DNA of 63,565 bases from Kiritimatiellia bacterium (GTDB lineage: Bacteria; Verrucomicrobiota; Kiritimatiellia; RFP12; UBA1067): NCBI GenBank assembly GCA_017405115.1, contig JAFRBA010000236.1, forward strand, positions 1-63,565, given 5' to 3'. Under the pieces are notes generated by a model. It was given only the letters and a program-made list of their open reading frames with translations, was not told the origin of the DNA and ran no database searches. Below, piece by piece: positions 22,556 to 32,707 of the stretch (position 1 is its first letter; each line of letters opens with the position of its first letter). A program made the position numbers and the translations under genes.

Positions 22556-24631
22556 ATGAGAGACGCGCTGACACAGCCGCCGACGGCGGAGCAGATAGCG
22601 GCCTTCGCCGCGCAGAAGGGTGTCGCCGCCGACAAGGCCGCCGCGCTCCTCGCGGAGATGCGCGAGCGCCAGATCGCGCTCCGCCGCGACAATCCATACG
22701 ACTACGGCTACGAGCCGCCGATATGGTTCGTCGCCAAGGCGCTCATGCGCAACCCGGTGTGGAGCGAACGCGAGCGCCAGATGATACGCCGACGTCTCGG
22801 GCACTGCTGGACCGCCGAGATGTTCGCCGATCGGATGCGGCGCAAGCTGGGTTTTGAACATCCTGTCACTAAGTTGTTGATAATGGGCTCGAACCGGTCC
22901 GGCAAGACCGACTTCGCGGCGAAGCTCACCGTGCAGACGATGATGCTCGGCGACAAGAAGTGCTGCTCGGGCGCGCAGACCCACCACACGCAGAAGGAAA
23001 ACCAGATGGCGCGCGTCTGGCACTACATGCCCGCCGAGCTGAAGGCGCGCAACGTCGCCACCAAGAAGGCGAAGGACGCCGTCGAGAACATCAGCTACAC
23101 CGACAAGAACGGCTTCGCAGGGAGCCGCGTCACTCTCGCAAACAAGAGCCAGCTGAACTTCATCACCTACGAGATGACGACGAACTCGCTCGAAGGCGTC
23201 GAATACGACCTCGCCTGGCCGGACGAGGAGTACGGCATCGGGCACTACAACCTGCTGACGACGCGAATAACGAGCCGCAGCGGAATGTTCCTCGGCACGT
23301 TCACGCCGCTCAACGGCTACACGGCGCCGATCGCGGCGTTCCTGAACGGCGCGACGACGACGCGCTGGCACGTCGCCTGGCTGCGTCCGCGCGACGGCGG
23401 CGAGAAGATGCCCTGGAAAGAACTTAACCTGACGGAGGAGGAGTATGAGAAACTTAAGGCGTGGCGTAGAGAAGGCCAGATTGGAGATTGCGGCGTGCCC
23501 GAATCCCGACCTGAGGACTGTTTTGAATGGCTATTCGAACAGGGAGATGGTCGAGATCCTGCTAAGGTGCCTCAAGGCCGCGCCTTCGACGCGGTGCCGC
23601 GCGTCTGCGTCTGCCAGGGAGGACAGGCAGCTGCAGTTTGGTTTTATGGCAGCGACAACCCCTACGGCCTGCCAAGCGAGCTGATACAGACCAAGATGGC
23701 CGACGAGAACGCCGAGGAGAAGATCTACGCGGCGGTCTACGGCATGGCCAGGGACATGAAGGGGCGGCTCATAAAGACCTTCACCGAGGAGAACGTCATC
23801 GACCCGTCGCAGCTGCCGCGCCGCCTCGTGCGGTTCATGGTCGTGGACCCCGCGCCGGAGCGCAACTGGTGCATGGGGTGGTACGGCTACGATCCGCAGA
23901 CGCAGACGCTGTACAAGTACCGCGAGTGGCCGGGCGGCTACGAGGTTCCGGGGCAGGGCGTGCCGGGGCCGTGGGTGGTGCCGAGCGACAAGAACAAGGG
24001 GATGAACGATGGGGCGAGAGGCGATGGCCAGACTACTTTCGGCTTCGGGTACGATCAGATCAAGTACGAAATCGCCCGGCTGGAGGGATGGGCCGACTAC
24101 GAGCGATGGCTGGCGGCAGGCAATAACCCGATGCGTCCGCCGGAAGACGAAGAAGTCGAGGACTGGGACGATTGCGACGGCGCTCGCGAGCGCATGGAGT
24201 TTCGTCTGCTCGACAGCCGCGCGGCTTCGCAGTCGAAGATAAGCCGCCGCGAGAACCAGTCGCTCCTGGAGGACCTGGAGGAGCTGATGGGCGGCTGGCA
24301 GGTCGCCGACGGCCAGAAGCTCGCCGTCGGCTATTCGCGGCTCATCGACAAGTGCAGGGCGAAGAAGTACCTGGTAACGAGCGACTGCGTGAACACGATC
24401 GCCTGCTACAAGCTCCTCACGGGCAAGGACGGCCAGAAGGGCGCCGCGAAGGATCCGATCGACTGCGACCGCTACGCCGTAATGAGCGACATCTGGGATT
24501 CTGGCGCAGATCTGGCGACAGACTCCTCAAACTCCTCAAACCCCTCAAACTTCTCAAACGCCTCAAACCTCTCAAACTTCTCAAACCTCTCAAACCCCAT
24601 CGCCAGGCGCTCCAAGATCGTAAACTGGTAG
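22556..24631 (+). CDS. terminase large subunit
   Basis: 691 aa from ATG at 22556. ATPase motor: Walker A GSNRSGKTDFAA (about 111-122), Walker B YDLAWPDEE (about 218-226), adenine-side FITYEMT. The C-terminal half holds the RNase-H-like nuclease core (VDPAPERNWCMGWYG). It cuts and packages concatemeric DNA into heads. The last 36 residues are an (S-N-x) tail encoded by a 9-bp tandem repeat, unusual for a terminase and probably dispensable. The open frame before 22556 runs through the inverted repeat and is not used. Confidence 0.88.
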   Translation: MRDALTQPPTAEQIAAFAAQKGVAADKAAALLAEMRERQIALRRDNPYDYGYEPPIWFVAKALMRNPVWSERERQMIRRRLGHCWTAEMFADRMRRKLGFEHPVTKLLIMGSNRSGKTDFAAKLTVQTMMLGDKKCCSGAQTHHTQKENQMARVWHYMPAELKARNVATKKAKDAVENISYTDKNGFAGSRVTLANKSQLNFITYEMTTNSLEGVEYDLAWPDEEYGIGHYNLLTTRITSRSGMFLGTFTPLNGYTAPIAAFLNGATTTRWHVAWLRPRDGGEKMPWKELNLTEEEYEKLKAWRREGQIGDCGVPESRPEDCFEWLFEQGDGRDPAKVPQGRAFDAVPRVCVCQGGQAAAVWFYGSDNPYGLPSELIQTKMADENAEEKIYAAVYGMARDMKGRLIKTFTEENVIDPSQLPRRLVRFMVVDPAPERNWCMGWYGYDPQTQTLYKYREWPGGYEVPGQGVPGPWVVPSDKNKGMNDGARGDGQTTFGFGYDQIKYEIARLEGWADYERWLAAGNNPMRPPEDEEVEDWDDCDGARERMEFRLLDSRAASQSKISRRENQSLLEDLEELMGGWQVADGQKLAVGYSRLIDKCRAKKYLVTSDCVNTIACYKLLTGKDGQKGAAKDPIDCDRYAVMSDIWDSGADLATDSSNSSNPSNFSNASNLSNFSNLSNPIARRSKIVNW
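24524..24595 (+). repeat. NNCTCAAAC 9-bp tandem repeat
   Basis: Eight 9-bp units of the form NNC-TCA-AAC encode an S-N-x tail on the terminase. Four more units of the same repeat lie at 34130-34165. Confidence 0.9.
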
Positions 24632-24648
24632 CCAAAAACCCTTTTTAG

Positions 24649-24662
24649 GGGTAACGTTACCC
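24649..24662. promoter_or_regulatory. 14-bp palindrome upstream of the head operon
   Basis: GGGTAACGTTACCC is perfectly self-complementary and lies 50 bp before a TGGTAAGAT -10 element. Candidate operator of a late regulator. Confidence 0.4.
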
Positions 24663-24711
24663 GTAAAATGACGCTCCGGGGGTGATTTTTGCTTCCGGCG
24701 GGGCTGTTTTG

Positions 24712-24720
24712 TGGTAAGAT
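24712..24720 (+). promoter_or_regulatory. candidate late promoter (extended -10)
   Basis: TGGTAAGAT in the 197-bp gap before the scaffold gene. A -35 box at the usual distance is weak. Confidence 0.4.
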
Positions 24721-24828
24721 TGCGCCGTCGAGCGGGGGAGACCGCAGCGTCCCCGGAACTCGTAAAACGGAAGTCTGCGCACCGGACGGCGCGTGCAGCC
24801 GCAAAGAGCACGAGGAGGAAAACGCAAA

Positions 24829-25686
24829 ATGGACCCAAGACTACTCAAACTACTCGGAATCACAGTTCAGGCGCCAGTTGACGACCTCGAAGACGGGGCC
24901 GACGGCGGTCGCGTCGACTCGGATGACCCGGAGAATCCGGAAAACCCGGAGGATCCGGAGGACACCGACGACGATGACGACGACGACCCGGAGGATCCGG
25001 AAGACCCGGAGGACCCGGAAGACGACGATGACGACGACGATTCCGACGATGACGACGAGGAGCTTGGGGCGAGGGCCCAGAAGCGGATCAACAAGCTGAT
25101 CGCCCAGCGCAAGGACGCGGAGGCCCGCGTCAAGACGCTCGAAGCACAGCTTGCCGACGCGAAGAAGCTCAGCGGCGACGATGGCAAGGCCATCATGAAG
25201 GCCGCCGAGTCGAGCGGGATCCTGCCGGGCCTGATGACCAAGGCGGAGGCCGAGGCCTTCACGGAGATGGACCGCTACCGCGCCGTGATCGCGAATTACG
25301 AGCAGTGGCTGGACAACCACGACCCCGACGACGAGTTGGAGATCGACAACGGGAAGACGATGAGCTACGCCAAGGTCGAGCGCCGCGTGCGCAATCTCCA
25401 GGGCGAACTTGGAGACCTGAAGGACGAGTACGGCCCGCGCCGGAAAGAACTTCTCAAGAAGGTCCGCGAAATCTTCGAGGCGGGCGTCGAAGCCCTCAAG
25501 GCCGGAAAGAAGCCGGGAGAGAAGAAGCCGAAGAAGACCGAGCGGAAGGACGAATCAACCAAACAGAAGCCGAGGGCCAACGGCCCGAAGCCCAAGCGCA
25601 GAACGGGGAAGAACCTTGAGGACATGGACGTCGAGAACGACGACGATCTCGAGGAATACATCACCGAGATGCGCAGGAAGAAGTAA
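24829..25686 (+). CDS. capsid scaffold-like protein
   Basis: 285 aa from ATG after GAGGAGGAAAACGCAAA. Residues 20-75 are almost only Asp/Glu/Pro (tandem EDPED and poly-D); 80-125 form a coiled coil; the last 80 residues are strongly basic. Acidic helical proteins directly before the capsid gene are scaffolding proteins in tailed phages; identity rests on composition and position. Confidence 0.65.
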   Translation: MDPRLLKLLGITVQAPVDDLEDGADGGRVDSDDPENPENPEDPEDTDDDDDDDPEDPEDPEDPEDDDDDDDSDDDDEELGARAQKRINKLIAQRKDAEARVKTLEAQLADAKKLSGDDGKAIMKAAESSGILPGLMTKAEAEAFTEMDRYRAVIANYEQWLDNHDPDDELEIDNGKTMSYAKVERRVRNLQGELGDLKDEYGPRRKELLKKVREIFEAGVEALKAGKKPGEKKPKKTERKDESTKQKPRANGPKPKRRTGKNLEDMDVENDDDLEEYITEMRRKK

Positions 25687-25692
25687 ACCACA

Positions 25693-26739
25693 ATGGCAGC
25701 AATCTACACCACAGACGCGGTACTCCAGATCAACGACTACTACTCGAAGGTCATCCGCGCGAAGAAGTACGACAACCCGATCCAGACGATCATCAAGCGC
25801 GGCGAAAAGCCCGAGCAGTGGAAGCAGGAGATCGAGGTCGAGGGCGCGACTGGCGCCTACTCGCTCGGCGCTCCCGAAGGCGCCGACTTCGACGAGAGCA
25901 CTCTCGCGAAGCGCGTCAACACGTACCTAGAAGTGCAGCTCCAGAAGTTCCGCACCAAGCGCGGCTACAAGGTCACGGACGAGGCGGAGCTTCTTCCCGG
26001 CTACACCGAGAAGAAGGGCGAGAAGGCGCTTGCGCGCCAGATTCGCCGCGACGCGGAGGAGCTTGTGCGCTCCATCGAGGTGACGCTCGGCTCCGCCCAG
26101 GAGGCGGTTGCGCGCGGCACCAGCGACGACACGATCGCGAAGACGCGCGGCATGCTCTGCTGGCTCGCGAAGAACACGGCGCACGCGGTGCAGCCGATTC
26201 CGTCGGAGTTCCGCCCGCAGTGCGGCATCACCGGCGACCTGACGGACTCGAGCGTCTTCAGCGAGAGCCTGTTCAAGGCCGAGCTCCTGAAGGCGGCGCT
26301 CGAGCAGGGCGACGGCCACCTGCAGCTCACCGGCCTCGTCGGCCTGCAGCTGAAGGCGATCATGTCCAACTGGCTCGGCAAGGCCGAGACTGTGAGTGGC
26401 ATGGACACGGTGCTTCGCCGCAACGAGACGAAGACGCGCAAGATCGAGCTCATCTGCGACGAGTTCGCGTATGACTCGGTGAGCGTCCGCACGCTCGTGT
26501 GCAACCACCTCGGCTGCACGATCGGCAACCCCGGCGCGGCCGTCACCATCGGCACCGCGCAGCACTACAACGGCGCGTTCATCCGTCCGGAGTGCTGGTC
26601 GATCGACACGCTGCTCCCGCTTCGCATCCGCAAGCTGGAGAACCGCGGCGGCGGCGAGCGCGGCTACCACGAGGCGATTCTGCGCCTTGCGTGCCGCAAC
26701 CCGCTCTCGCAGTTCGCGGTGACGTACCAGTCCGCCTAA
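25693..26739 (+). CDS. major capsid protein (DUF5309/SU10-type)
   Basis: 348 aa. The opening AAIYTTDAVLQINDYYSKVI and the middle TRGMLCWLAKNTAHAVQPIP with IELICDEFAYDSVSVRT resemble SU10-family major capsid proteins. It should adopt the HK97 fold and form the head shell. It lies 6 nt after the scaffold gene and is followed by a strong stem-loop, as expected for the most highly expressed gene. Confidence 0.75.
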   Translation: MAAIYTTDAVLQINDYYSKVIRAKKYDNPIQTIIKRGEKPEQWKQEIEVEGATGAYSLGAPEGADFDESTLAKRVNTYLEVQLQKFRTKRGYKVTDEAELLPGYTEKKGEKALARQIRRDAEELVRSIEVTLGSAQEAVARGTSDDTIAKTRGMLCWLAKNTAHAVQPIPSEFRPQCGITGDLTDSSVFSESLFKAELLKAALEQGDGHLQLTGLVGLQLKAIMSNWLGKAETVSGMDTVLRRNETKTRKIELICDEFAYDSVSVRTLVCNHLGCTIGNPGAAVTIGTAQHYNGAFIRPECWSIDTLLPLRIRKLENRGGGERGYHEAILRLACRNPLSQFAVTYQSA

Positions 26740-26747
26740 CGGTCTTT

Positions 26748-26787
26748 GCCGCGCCGCCGGGACCCCGACCCTTCCCGGCGGCGCGGC
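26748..26787 (+). terminator. 15-bp stem-loop after the capsid gene
   Basis: Perfect 15-bp stem (26748-26762 with 26773-26787), 10-nt loop, then GCCTTTCG. Probably a partial terminator or mRNA-end stabiliser that sets capsid output above portal. Confidence 0.7.
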
Positions 26788-26814
26788 GCCTTTCGAGATA
26801 CGGAGGATCCTACC

Positions 26815-27453
26815 ATGAAGAGAATTTCCCTTTTGGCCTTCGCCGCAGTCGCGGCGTTCGCCGCGTTCGCCGCGCTGTCGGCGACGGCGCTCTCGAGCGC
26901 GCCGGCGGACGCTGGCGGCCCGGCGCGGGCGCTGGCGTTCCAGGCGGTTTCGACGAATCTTTCCGGAACGGTTACGGTGAAGAGGCTGTCGCCGCTCGTC
27001 CTGTCGTGGCAGGTCGACGCAGTGACGGAGACGACCAACTACGTGGAAGTCGCGACGAATCTCACCAAGACCGTCACGAACGACATCGTGACCGTGTGGC
27101 GCACGCGGCACCAGGGCGCGGGCGTCATCGAGTCGAACGTCTACGCCAGGGCCGTCAACGAGACGCCCTACTACCCGCCGTGGCCAGACATCGTGGTGAC
27201 GACGAACAAGGCCGAGCAGACCGTGGCGTGGACGAACTGGGTGGAGCGCGTCGTCGCAGGCGTGTCCGTCACGACCAACAGCGAGACGCGCTTTCTGCGC
27301 AGGGAGTTCACAAACACGCTCCTGAGCGCGACGCTTTCAGGCGGGTACTACCACACGAACGACGTGGGCGCGGCGCTTATGCCGGGCGACAGGCTCGTCG
27401 CGGAGGGCACCGCGCTCAATGGCGGGAAGGCCGTCATCGTCATCGAGAGGTAG
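26815..27453 (+). CDS. unknown virion-module protein with signal peptide
   Basis: 212 aa from ATG after CGGAGGATCCTACC. Residues 1-30 are a Sec signal (MKRISLLAFAAVAAFAAFAA then a small-residue cleavage region). The mature part is Thr/Asn/Val-rich beta structure (VEVATNLTKTVTNDIVTVW). It stands where head-completion proteins usually lie, yet is predicted to be exported. It may be a decoration-like or surface protein; not recognised. Confidence 0.55.
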   Translation: MKRISLLAFAAVAAFAAFAALSATALSSAPADAGGPARALAFQAVSTNLSGTVTVKRLSPLVLSWQVDAVTETTNYVEVATNLTKTVTNDIVTVWRTRHQGAGVIESNVYARAVNETPYYPPWPDIVVTTNKAEQTVAWTNWVERVVAGVSVTTNSETRFLRREFTNTLLSATLSGGYYHTNDVGAALMPGDRLVAEGTALNGGKAVIVIER

Positions 27454-27456
27454 ACC

Positions 27457-29541
27457 ATGCGGCGCATAGGCACGCAGCTGAAGCTTTCGGACGAGGAACG
27501 CTCGAAGCTCCTCGCCGACCTCGCATACTGGCACGTGCAGGTCTCCGACGACCGCGTGCTCGCCAAGCGCGACGACTACTGCCGCGCATTCGACTGCATC
27601 TGGCCGGACCAGAACCCGAAGGGCGTCAAGCTCGACACGGATGAGAAGAAGGCGTGGCCGTTCGAGGGCGCGAGCGACCAGCGCATCCGCTGGGGCGAGA
27701 AGATTTTCCTCGACAAGCTGGCGCTTGTCATCGTCGCCATCGAGACGTGCGAGGTGGAAATCTCGTGCGGCGGCGACGCCGCGAGCCTGGAAAGGGCTCG
27801 CTGCCTGAAGCTGCTCCTCAAGAGCCTCATGCAGCAGCTCGGCGCGAAGGGCGGCGCCGAGGTGCAGGCGATGCTGCGCTACATGCTCTGCGACTCGCCG
27901 GCCGTCGGCGCGCTGGACGTCGCCTGGAAGCGCCGCCGCACCATGGGCGTCGTGGAGCTCGACGTCGACGCGCTCGAGGCCGAGTACGCCGCCTACGCCG
28001 CCGCGATCGGCGAGGCCGAGACAGACGCCGCGATATACTTCCGCGTCGGGCTCGACCAGCAGGACCCCGAGGCCTGGCAGACCATCCGCAACTGGCTTGT
28101 GACCGTCCGCAAGATCGGCGAGGGCGAGGTGGACGAGGTGATTGCCGCGCTTGCCGAGGACGGCGAGTGCGAGACCGTATGCGTCGTGGACGAGAACGAG
28201 GGCCCGGAGATCAAGGCTCTCCGCTACGGCGACGACTTCTGCGTGCCGAAGCTCACGGACGACTTTGACTACGCATCCCCGATGTTCCGGGGCGAGTGGA
28301 TGACCGAAAGCCAGCTGCGCGAGAAGGTGTCCGACGACGACTGGGACGAGGACTGGGTGGAGGAGACGCTTCAGCACCGCGGCATCGAGCTCTTCACCGA
28401 GATGGGCACGTACCCCATCGAGGACGTCAAGGATCTGGTAAACGTCGTCTGGTGCTACACGGCGGAGACGAACGACCGCGGCGAAACTTCGCGGTACGTG
28501 AGCGTGCTGAGCCACGCCGAGGGCAGCGCGTTCGGCAAGCGTCTCGTGAAGACGCGGCGCGGCAAGTGGAACATCGCGTTCTTCCGCCGCGAGGTGCGCT
28601 CCAGCGGCATCCTGGACTCTCGCGGGCTCGCCGAGATCGCGGCGGCGCCGCAGGGCGCGGCGAAGCTGGTGCGCGACATGGCCGCGAACAACGCCATCGT
28701 CGGCTCGCTCCCGCCGGTCAAGGCGAAGGGCTCTAGGGTGCGCAACGTCCTCCTGGAGCCGTTCGCCGTCATAAACATGGGCCAGTCGGACGACGTCGGC
28801 TTCATGCAGCCGCCGGCATTCCCGGCCGCGGCGGACAAGCAGGAGGAGAAGATAAAGAACGACCTCCTGGAGTACACGGGCGTATCGAACGGCCAGACGG
28901 ACGTCACCAACCGCGAGCGCGCGTTCGTGTTCTGGTTCCTGCAGCAGTGGCGCGACTTCCTCGTGCTGCTGCTCGAAGTCGCCCAGGACAACGCCAGCGA
29001 CGAGTTCGTCCTCCGCGCAACCGAGACGCAGGACGTTCGCGGCGTCAAGGCGCAGGGCGTTGCGGGGAACTTCCTCATAACGCTCAAGCTCGACCCGACG
29101 AACCTCGACAACGCGAAGCTGATCGAGAAGATGAACGCGACGAGCCAGTTCCTGCAGGCGATGGACCGCAAGGGCGTCGTCGACACGGAGCCGGTCGTGA
29201 AGAAGTGCTTCACGATGATGTACCCGGAGCTCGCCGACAAGGCGTTCAAGTCGGCCGACCGCATGACGCAGGACGACATCGCCGACGAGAAGCGCAACTT
29301 CGCGCTCATCAAGGCGGGCGTGATGCCCGACATGAACACCGACGGCGGCTGGAACTACGAGGCGCGCTTGCAGTTCTGGCAGCAGCTCCAGCAGGAGAAC
29401 CCGGACGCGATCGCGGAGATGTCGCCGACGAGCCAGGACATGATGAACCGCTGGATCGCGGCGCTTCAGCAGCAGCTCACGCAGTTCGGCGAGAACGCGG
29501 AGATCGGCAAGACTGGCGTGCAGGGCGTCGGGGCAGAGTAA
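27457..29541 (+). CDS. portal protein
   Basis: 694 aa. Pattern of podovirus-type portals: N-terminal PFEGASDQRIRWGEKIF, long acidic middle with VVWCYTAETNDRGETSRYVS, then EPFAVINMGQSDDVGFMQPP and a C-terminal helical barrel region rich in Gln (WQQLQQENPDAIAEM). Twelve copies would form the DNA gate at one head vertex. Gene order capsid before portal is less common than the reverse. Confidence 0.75.
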   Translation: MRRIGTQLKLSDEERSKLLADLAYWHVQVSDDRVLAKRDDYCRAFDCIWPDQNPKGVKLDTDEKKAWPFEGASDQRIRWGEKIFLDKLALVIVAIETCEVEISCGGDAASLERARCLKLLLKSLMQQLGAKGGAEVQAMLRYMLCDSPAVGALDVAWKRRRTMGVVELDVDALEAEYAAYAAAIGEAETDAAIYFRVGLDQQDPEAWQTIRNWLVTVRKIGEGEVDEVIAALAEDGECETVCVVDENEGPEIKALRYGDDFCVPKLTDDFDYASPMFRGEWMTESQLREKVSDDDWDEDWVEETLQHRGIELFTEMGTYPIEDVKDLVNVVWCYTAETNDRGETSRYVSVLSHAEGSAFGKRLVKTRRGKWNIAFFRREVRSSGILDSRGLAEIAAAPQGAAKLVRDMAANNAIVGSLPPVKAKGSRVRNVLLEPFAVINMGQSDDVGFMQPPAFPAAADKQEEKIKNDLLEYTGVSNGQTDVTNRERAFVFWFLQQWRDFLVLLLEVAQDNASDEFVLRATETQDVRGVKAQGVAGNFLITLKLDPTNLDNAKLIEKMNATSQFLQAMDRKGVVDTEPVVKKCFTMMYPELADKAFKSADRMTQDDIADEKRNFALIKAGVMPDMNTDGGWNYEARLQFWQQLQQENPDAIAEMSPTSQDMMNRWIAALQQQLTQFGENAEIGKTGVQGVGAE

Positions 29542-29578
29542 TGGGGAACGGGGAACGGAGAGAAGGGAGGATTTCAAC

Positions 29579-31540
29579 ATGGACACGAGAACGGATCCAG
29601 GGCAGTATTATCCAGGAGGGCGCGTAATGGTGCGTCCGGACGTCGCGCCGCCGCAGGCGAAGGTAAATTGGAGCGACATCGAAGGCAAGCCCGACTTTAG
29701 CGACATTGCGGAGCTTGAAGCAGCAGATTCTGTCGACAGCGTGAAGACAGCTGTCAATAAGATTGTAGACAAGATGACAACCGCCGTAATTGTCCTGCTG
29801 TGCGGCCTCTGTGCCGCACTGTCCGCGCCAGCCGCGACGATGCTTAACTTCATGTCGGGCACGAACGAGGTCTACACCGCAGCCGAAACCGACGCGGCGA
29901 TAGTCCGCCTCGCCCCGGCGCCAGGCAACTACGCCGCCGTGAGCAACGCGGCGATGAGCGCCGTGCAGCCGGGCGAGCTCGTCGCCGCCACGAACGACAT
30001 ACCGCGAGTCGAGGCTGCCAACCCTGACATGTTTCCAGGATGGGCGCAGAACGCGGTTGGCGCGGGGCATGCCGACTACTCCGACAATAGCGGTCACGCG
30101 AGCATTGCGGACAGCGCGCGCTCGCTAGTAGACGGCACCGGCACAGAGACGCGCCTGAGCGATACCATCTTCATGCAGCTGGATTCCATCGCGGGCAAGG
30201 CAAGCACCAACGACGTGCAGCTCACTCCGGTGTACGGCGGCGACGGCGAGAGGTTCGGCGAGTGGGTGTGCTCGCCTTCAGATTGGGAAGGCAATCCAAT
30301 AAGAATTGTAAAAGGTCCTGCGCCCGAAGGAATGGACGGACTCACATATGCACCTTATGCTGGCAGTAGTGCGATAGGGAGTGCCAAATACTTCGAGACA
30401 GAACCAACGACTATCGTGTTTGACGGCTGGGCGGGTGCCCCTGAAAATTTACTCACCGCCACCCGCACGGAAAACCCTTTAATCGGCTACACGCTAGGCT
30501 CGCAGACAGACAAGCCGATTGCCTCGACAAATGCCGTCGCCGCAGTTCGCGCCATTGCCGACGCGGCGACCTCCACGAACGCCGCGCAGACCGCCGCGAT
30601 CGCGTCCCAGGCGTCGCAGCTGTCCCAGCAGTCGCAGTCCATCTCCACTCTCGGCTCTCAGGTTTCCGCCATTGGCGCGCACTTGAACGCCGAGGACGCC
30701 CGATTCGTCTCCACCAACGACAACTCCGCGACGCACATGCCCGAGGCGTACGTCGAGGTCAAGATCACGGAGAACGGCGAGTCCAGCTGGCTCACGGTGT
30801 GGCGCGAGATGACGCGGTGGTACTGGTTTCTCGGCATCTACACAAACCAGTATGCCGAGCTTTCCGCCGCGCTCGCCAACAAGGGCGAGAGGGAGTACGC
30901 CTTCTACGACGGCGTGACGGGCGAGCCCGCGCCGGACGGGTTCTTCTGGATTGCGCAGCCGCGTGTCGCCGTCGCCGCCGGCATGTCCTACCAGCGATAC
31001 GTGGACACGGGCGGCGCGGTGTGGGTGCTGGAGTCCAACGGTATGGTCGCCGACGTCAACGGCACCACCAACGGGTTCTTCCGCATCAGCGACGACGAGG
31101 GCAACACGCAGTTCGAGATCGTCAAGGGCAGCGCGCGCACTGTGGTCGCCGCGCCCGGCGCGATGACGCACGAGTCGGTCATGGGCGTCACGCACTGGTT
31201 CACGACCTACGCCGTAACCAACGCGGCGTCCGCGCCCGTCGCCATGTTCTGCCGCGACATCGGCAGCCCGGAGTGGCACGCCGAGACCGACGGCGACTGC
31301 CCGTGCAACGTGTCGTGGACCAGTCCGGAGTCCGGCGTATACGTCTGCGAATGGTGGGCGAAGGGCACGGAGTCGAAAATGTTCATGAAGGCCAAGTACG
31401 GACAGGGCACCGAGTCGCGCATAGTGCAGAGTGCGCCGGTGGAAATGCAGTACATCGTCATAAACGGCGTGAAGTACACGCTAGGCACCGCAACGATCTC
31501 CGGCAACACGGTGCTAACACTCTCTCCAGCCGCGCCCTAG
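29579..31540 (+). CDS. tail fibre-like protein
   Basis: 653 aa. N-terminal WSDIEGKPDFSDIAELEAAD is the short motif found at the virion-binding end of many fibre proteins; next comes a hydrophobic stretch (about 66-84, TTAVIVLLCGLCAALSAPAA) that looks like an internal signal or anchor; then (TNA)-rich coiled coil with Gln/Ser repeats (about 320-365) and a beta-rich end. Probably a receptor-binding fibre. A GGGGAAC repeat precedes the start. Confidence 0.55.
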   Translation: MDTRTDPGQYYPGGRVMVRPDVAPPQAKVNWSDIEGKPDFSDIAELEAADSVDSVKTAVNKIVDKMTTAVIVLLCGLCAALSAPAATMLNFMSGTNEVYTAAETDAAIVRLAPAPGNYAAVSNAAMSAVQPGELVAATNDIPRVEAANPDMFPGWAQNAVGAGHADYSDNSGHASIADSARSLVDGTGTETRLSDTIFMQLDSIAGKASTNDVQLTPVYGGDGERFGEWVCSPSDWEGNPIRIVKGPAPEGMDGLTYAPYAGSSAIGSAKYFETEPTTIVFDGWAGAPENLLTATRTENPLIGYTLGSQTDKPIASTNAVAAVRAIADAATSTNAAQTAAIASQASQLSQQSQSISTLGSQVSAIGAHLNAEDARFVSTNDNSATHMPEAYVEVKITENGESSWLTVWREMTRWYWFLGIYTNQYAELSAALANKGEREYAFYDGVTGEPAPDGFFWIAQPRVAVAAGMSYQRYVDTGGAVWVLESNGMVADVNGTTNGFFRISDDEGNTQFEIVKGSARTVVAAPGAMTHESVMGVTHWFTTYAVTNAASAPVAMFCRDIGSPEWHAETDGDCPCNVSWTSPESGVYVCEWWAKGTESKMFMKAKYGQGTESRIVQSAPVEMQYIVINGVKYTLGTATISGNTVLTLSPAAP

Positions 31541-31547
31541 GGGACAT

Positions 31548-32237
31548 ATGAACTTCTATGCGATATACCAGCAAGTCCTGGCGCACGTCTGCGGGTTCGC
31601 GCTGCTGACGTTCGGCGCGGGGCTGCTGCTGGCCGTTCTGCTGCGGTTCGGCGCGGCGGTCTTCGCGTGGTGCAAGCGGCACGGCCTGGAGGCGCTTGTC
31701 GTCGCTCCGTTCGTCGTCTGTCTTGTCTGGGTCGGCTCGACGAAGCACGGCAGCGTCACCTACCCATACACCGACCCGGAGATGCGGTATCTTTACGACG
31801 CGGGATCATACGTCACCAACGGCTACGTACACGTTAATTTTACGCGCCTTTCGATGGTTCCGGATTCGGCAGACCTCCAGGGGTGGTTCCGCGCGGCGGG
31901 ATCCACAAACGACGCCGACTGGGTGCAGTTCCTTGACGCGACCTTCGGCGCGTTTCCCGTCCCGTCCGACATCCCGTTCGACGGGGCCGAGACGAACGAC
32001 TTCCAGTTCTTCACGACGTGGACGCCGGGCCCTGCCGCGCACACCAACGGCGTCGCCGAGATACAGTGGCGCAAGGGCTATCTCGGAACATCCGGCGCGG
32101 CGGCCGTTCCGTGGCGCACCGGCGTCTACATCGATGGCAGGCGCGTAGCGCCCGACCCTGCGATGACCAACGGCCCGTCGGCGTCCTTCTCGCTTCAACT
32201 CACTCCCAACACGCAAAACGAGGAAAACAATGAATAA
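31548..32237 (+). CDS. two-helix membrane protein with ectodomain
   Basis: 229 aa. Transmembrane helices at about 14-38 and 48-65, then a Trp/Thr-rich soluble domain of about 150 residues. No family recognised. Lies at the head of the small-membrane-protein cluster, so a lysis or entry-block role is possible. Overlaps the next gene by 8 nt. Confidence 0.5.
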   Translation: MNFYAIYQQVLAHVCGFALLTFGAGLLLAVLLRFGAAVFAWCKRHGLEALVVAPFVVCLVWVGSTKHGSVTYPYTDPEMRYLYDAGSYVTNGYVHVNFTRLSMVPDSADLQGWFRAAGSTNDADWVQFLDATFGAFPVPSDIPFDGAETNDFQFFTTWTPGPAAHTNGVAEIQWRKGYLGTSGAAAVPWRTGVYIDGRRVAPDPAMTNGPSASFSLQLTPNTQNEENNE

Positions 32238-32706
32238 GACTCTGCTGACCGTCCTGCTGTGCGCGGCGACTGTCGCGTCGGCTGTCGCCGATGCGGTAAC
32301 AACCAGCATCGATACAAATGCCACCGCCAAGGTGAATGCCATAATCGGCGAGACGCTGAAGGTAATCGAGGCCGAGGGATGGACGCCCGCCGACGTCGCC
32401 GACGCGGTGAAGTCGCTGCGCGGTCTGTATCTCCGCGACACCTCCACGGCGTCTGGCCGCGAACGCTGGCACGGCAAGGTCGTCGGTATGCCCGTTACAG
32501 ACGTCGCCCGCGGCGTGAAGATCACGCGCTACGAGGATGGCACGGTGTTTGAGGATCCGCTAAACACGCCGCCGACGCCGAAGGTGACAGTCACGACGAA
32601 AGGCATACCCGCCGCGCTGGCGAGGTCGCGAGAGCGCCGCGCGTCGGAGATAACCAACGCGCCCGTCGAGGTAGTCACGCACATTACGGCGGGCGAGGCA
32701 AGGTAG
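32230..32706 (+). CDS. exported unknown protein
   Basis: 158 aa with a Sec signal (MNKTLLTVLLCAATVASAVADA, cleavage near 20-22). The mature part has helices then a proline-rich end. Function unknown. Confidence 0.5.
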   Translation: MNKTLLTVLLCAATVASAVADAVTTSIDTNATAKVNAIIGETLKVIEAEGWTPADVADAVKSLRGLYLRDTSTASGRERWHGKVVGMPVTDVARGVKITRYEDGTVFEDPLNTPPTPKVTVTTKGIPAALARSRERRASEITNAPVEVVTHITAGEAR

Positions 32707-32707
32707 G

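Noticed and set aside
24524..24595. CRISPR array
   Set aside because: Units are 9 bp without spacers and are in frame in the terminase gene.
27337..29586. 749-aa minus-strand frame
   Set aside because: Shadow of the portal gene.
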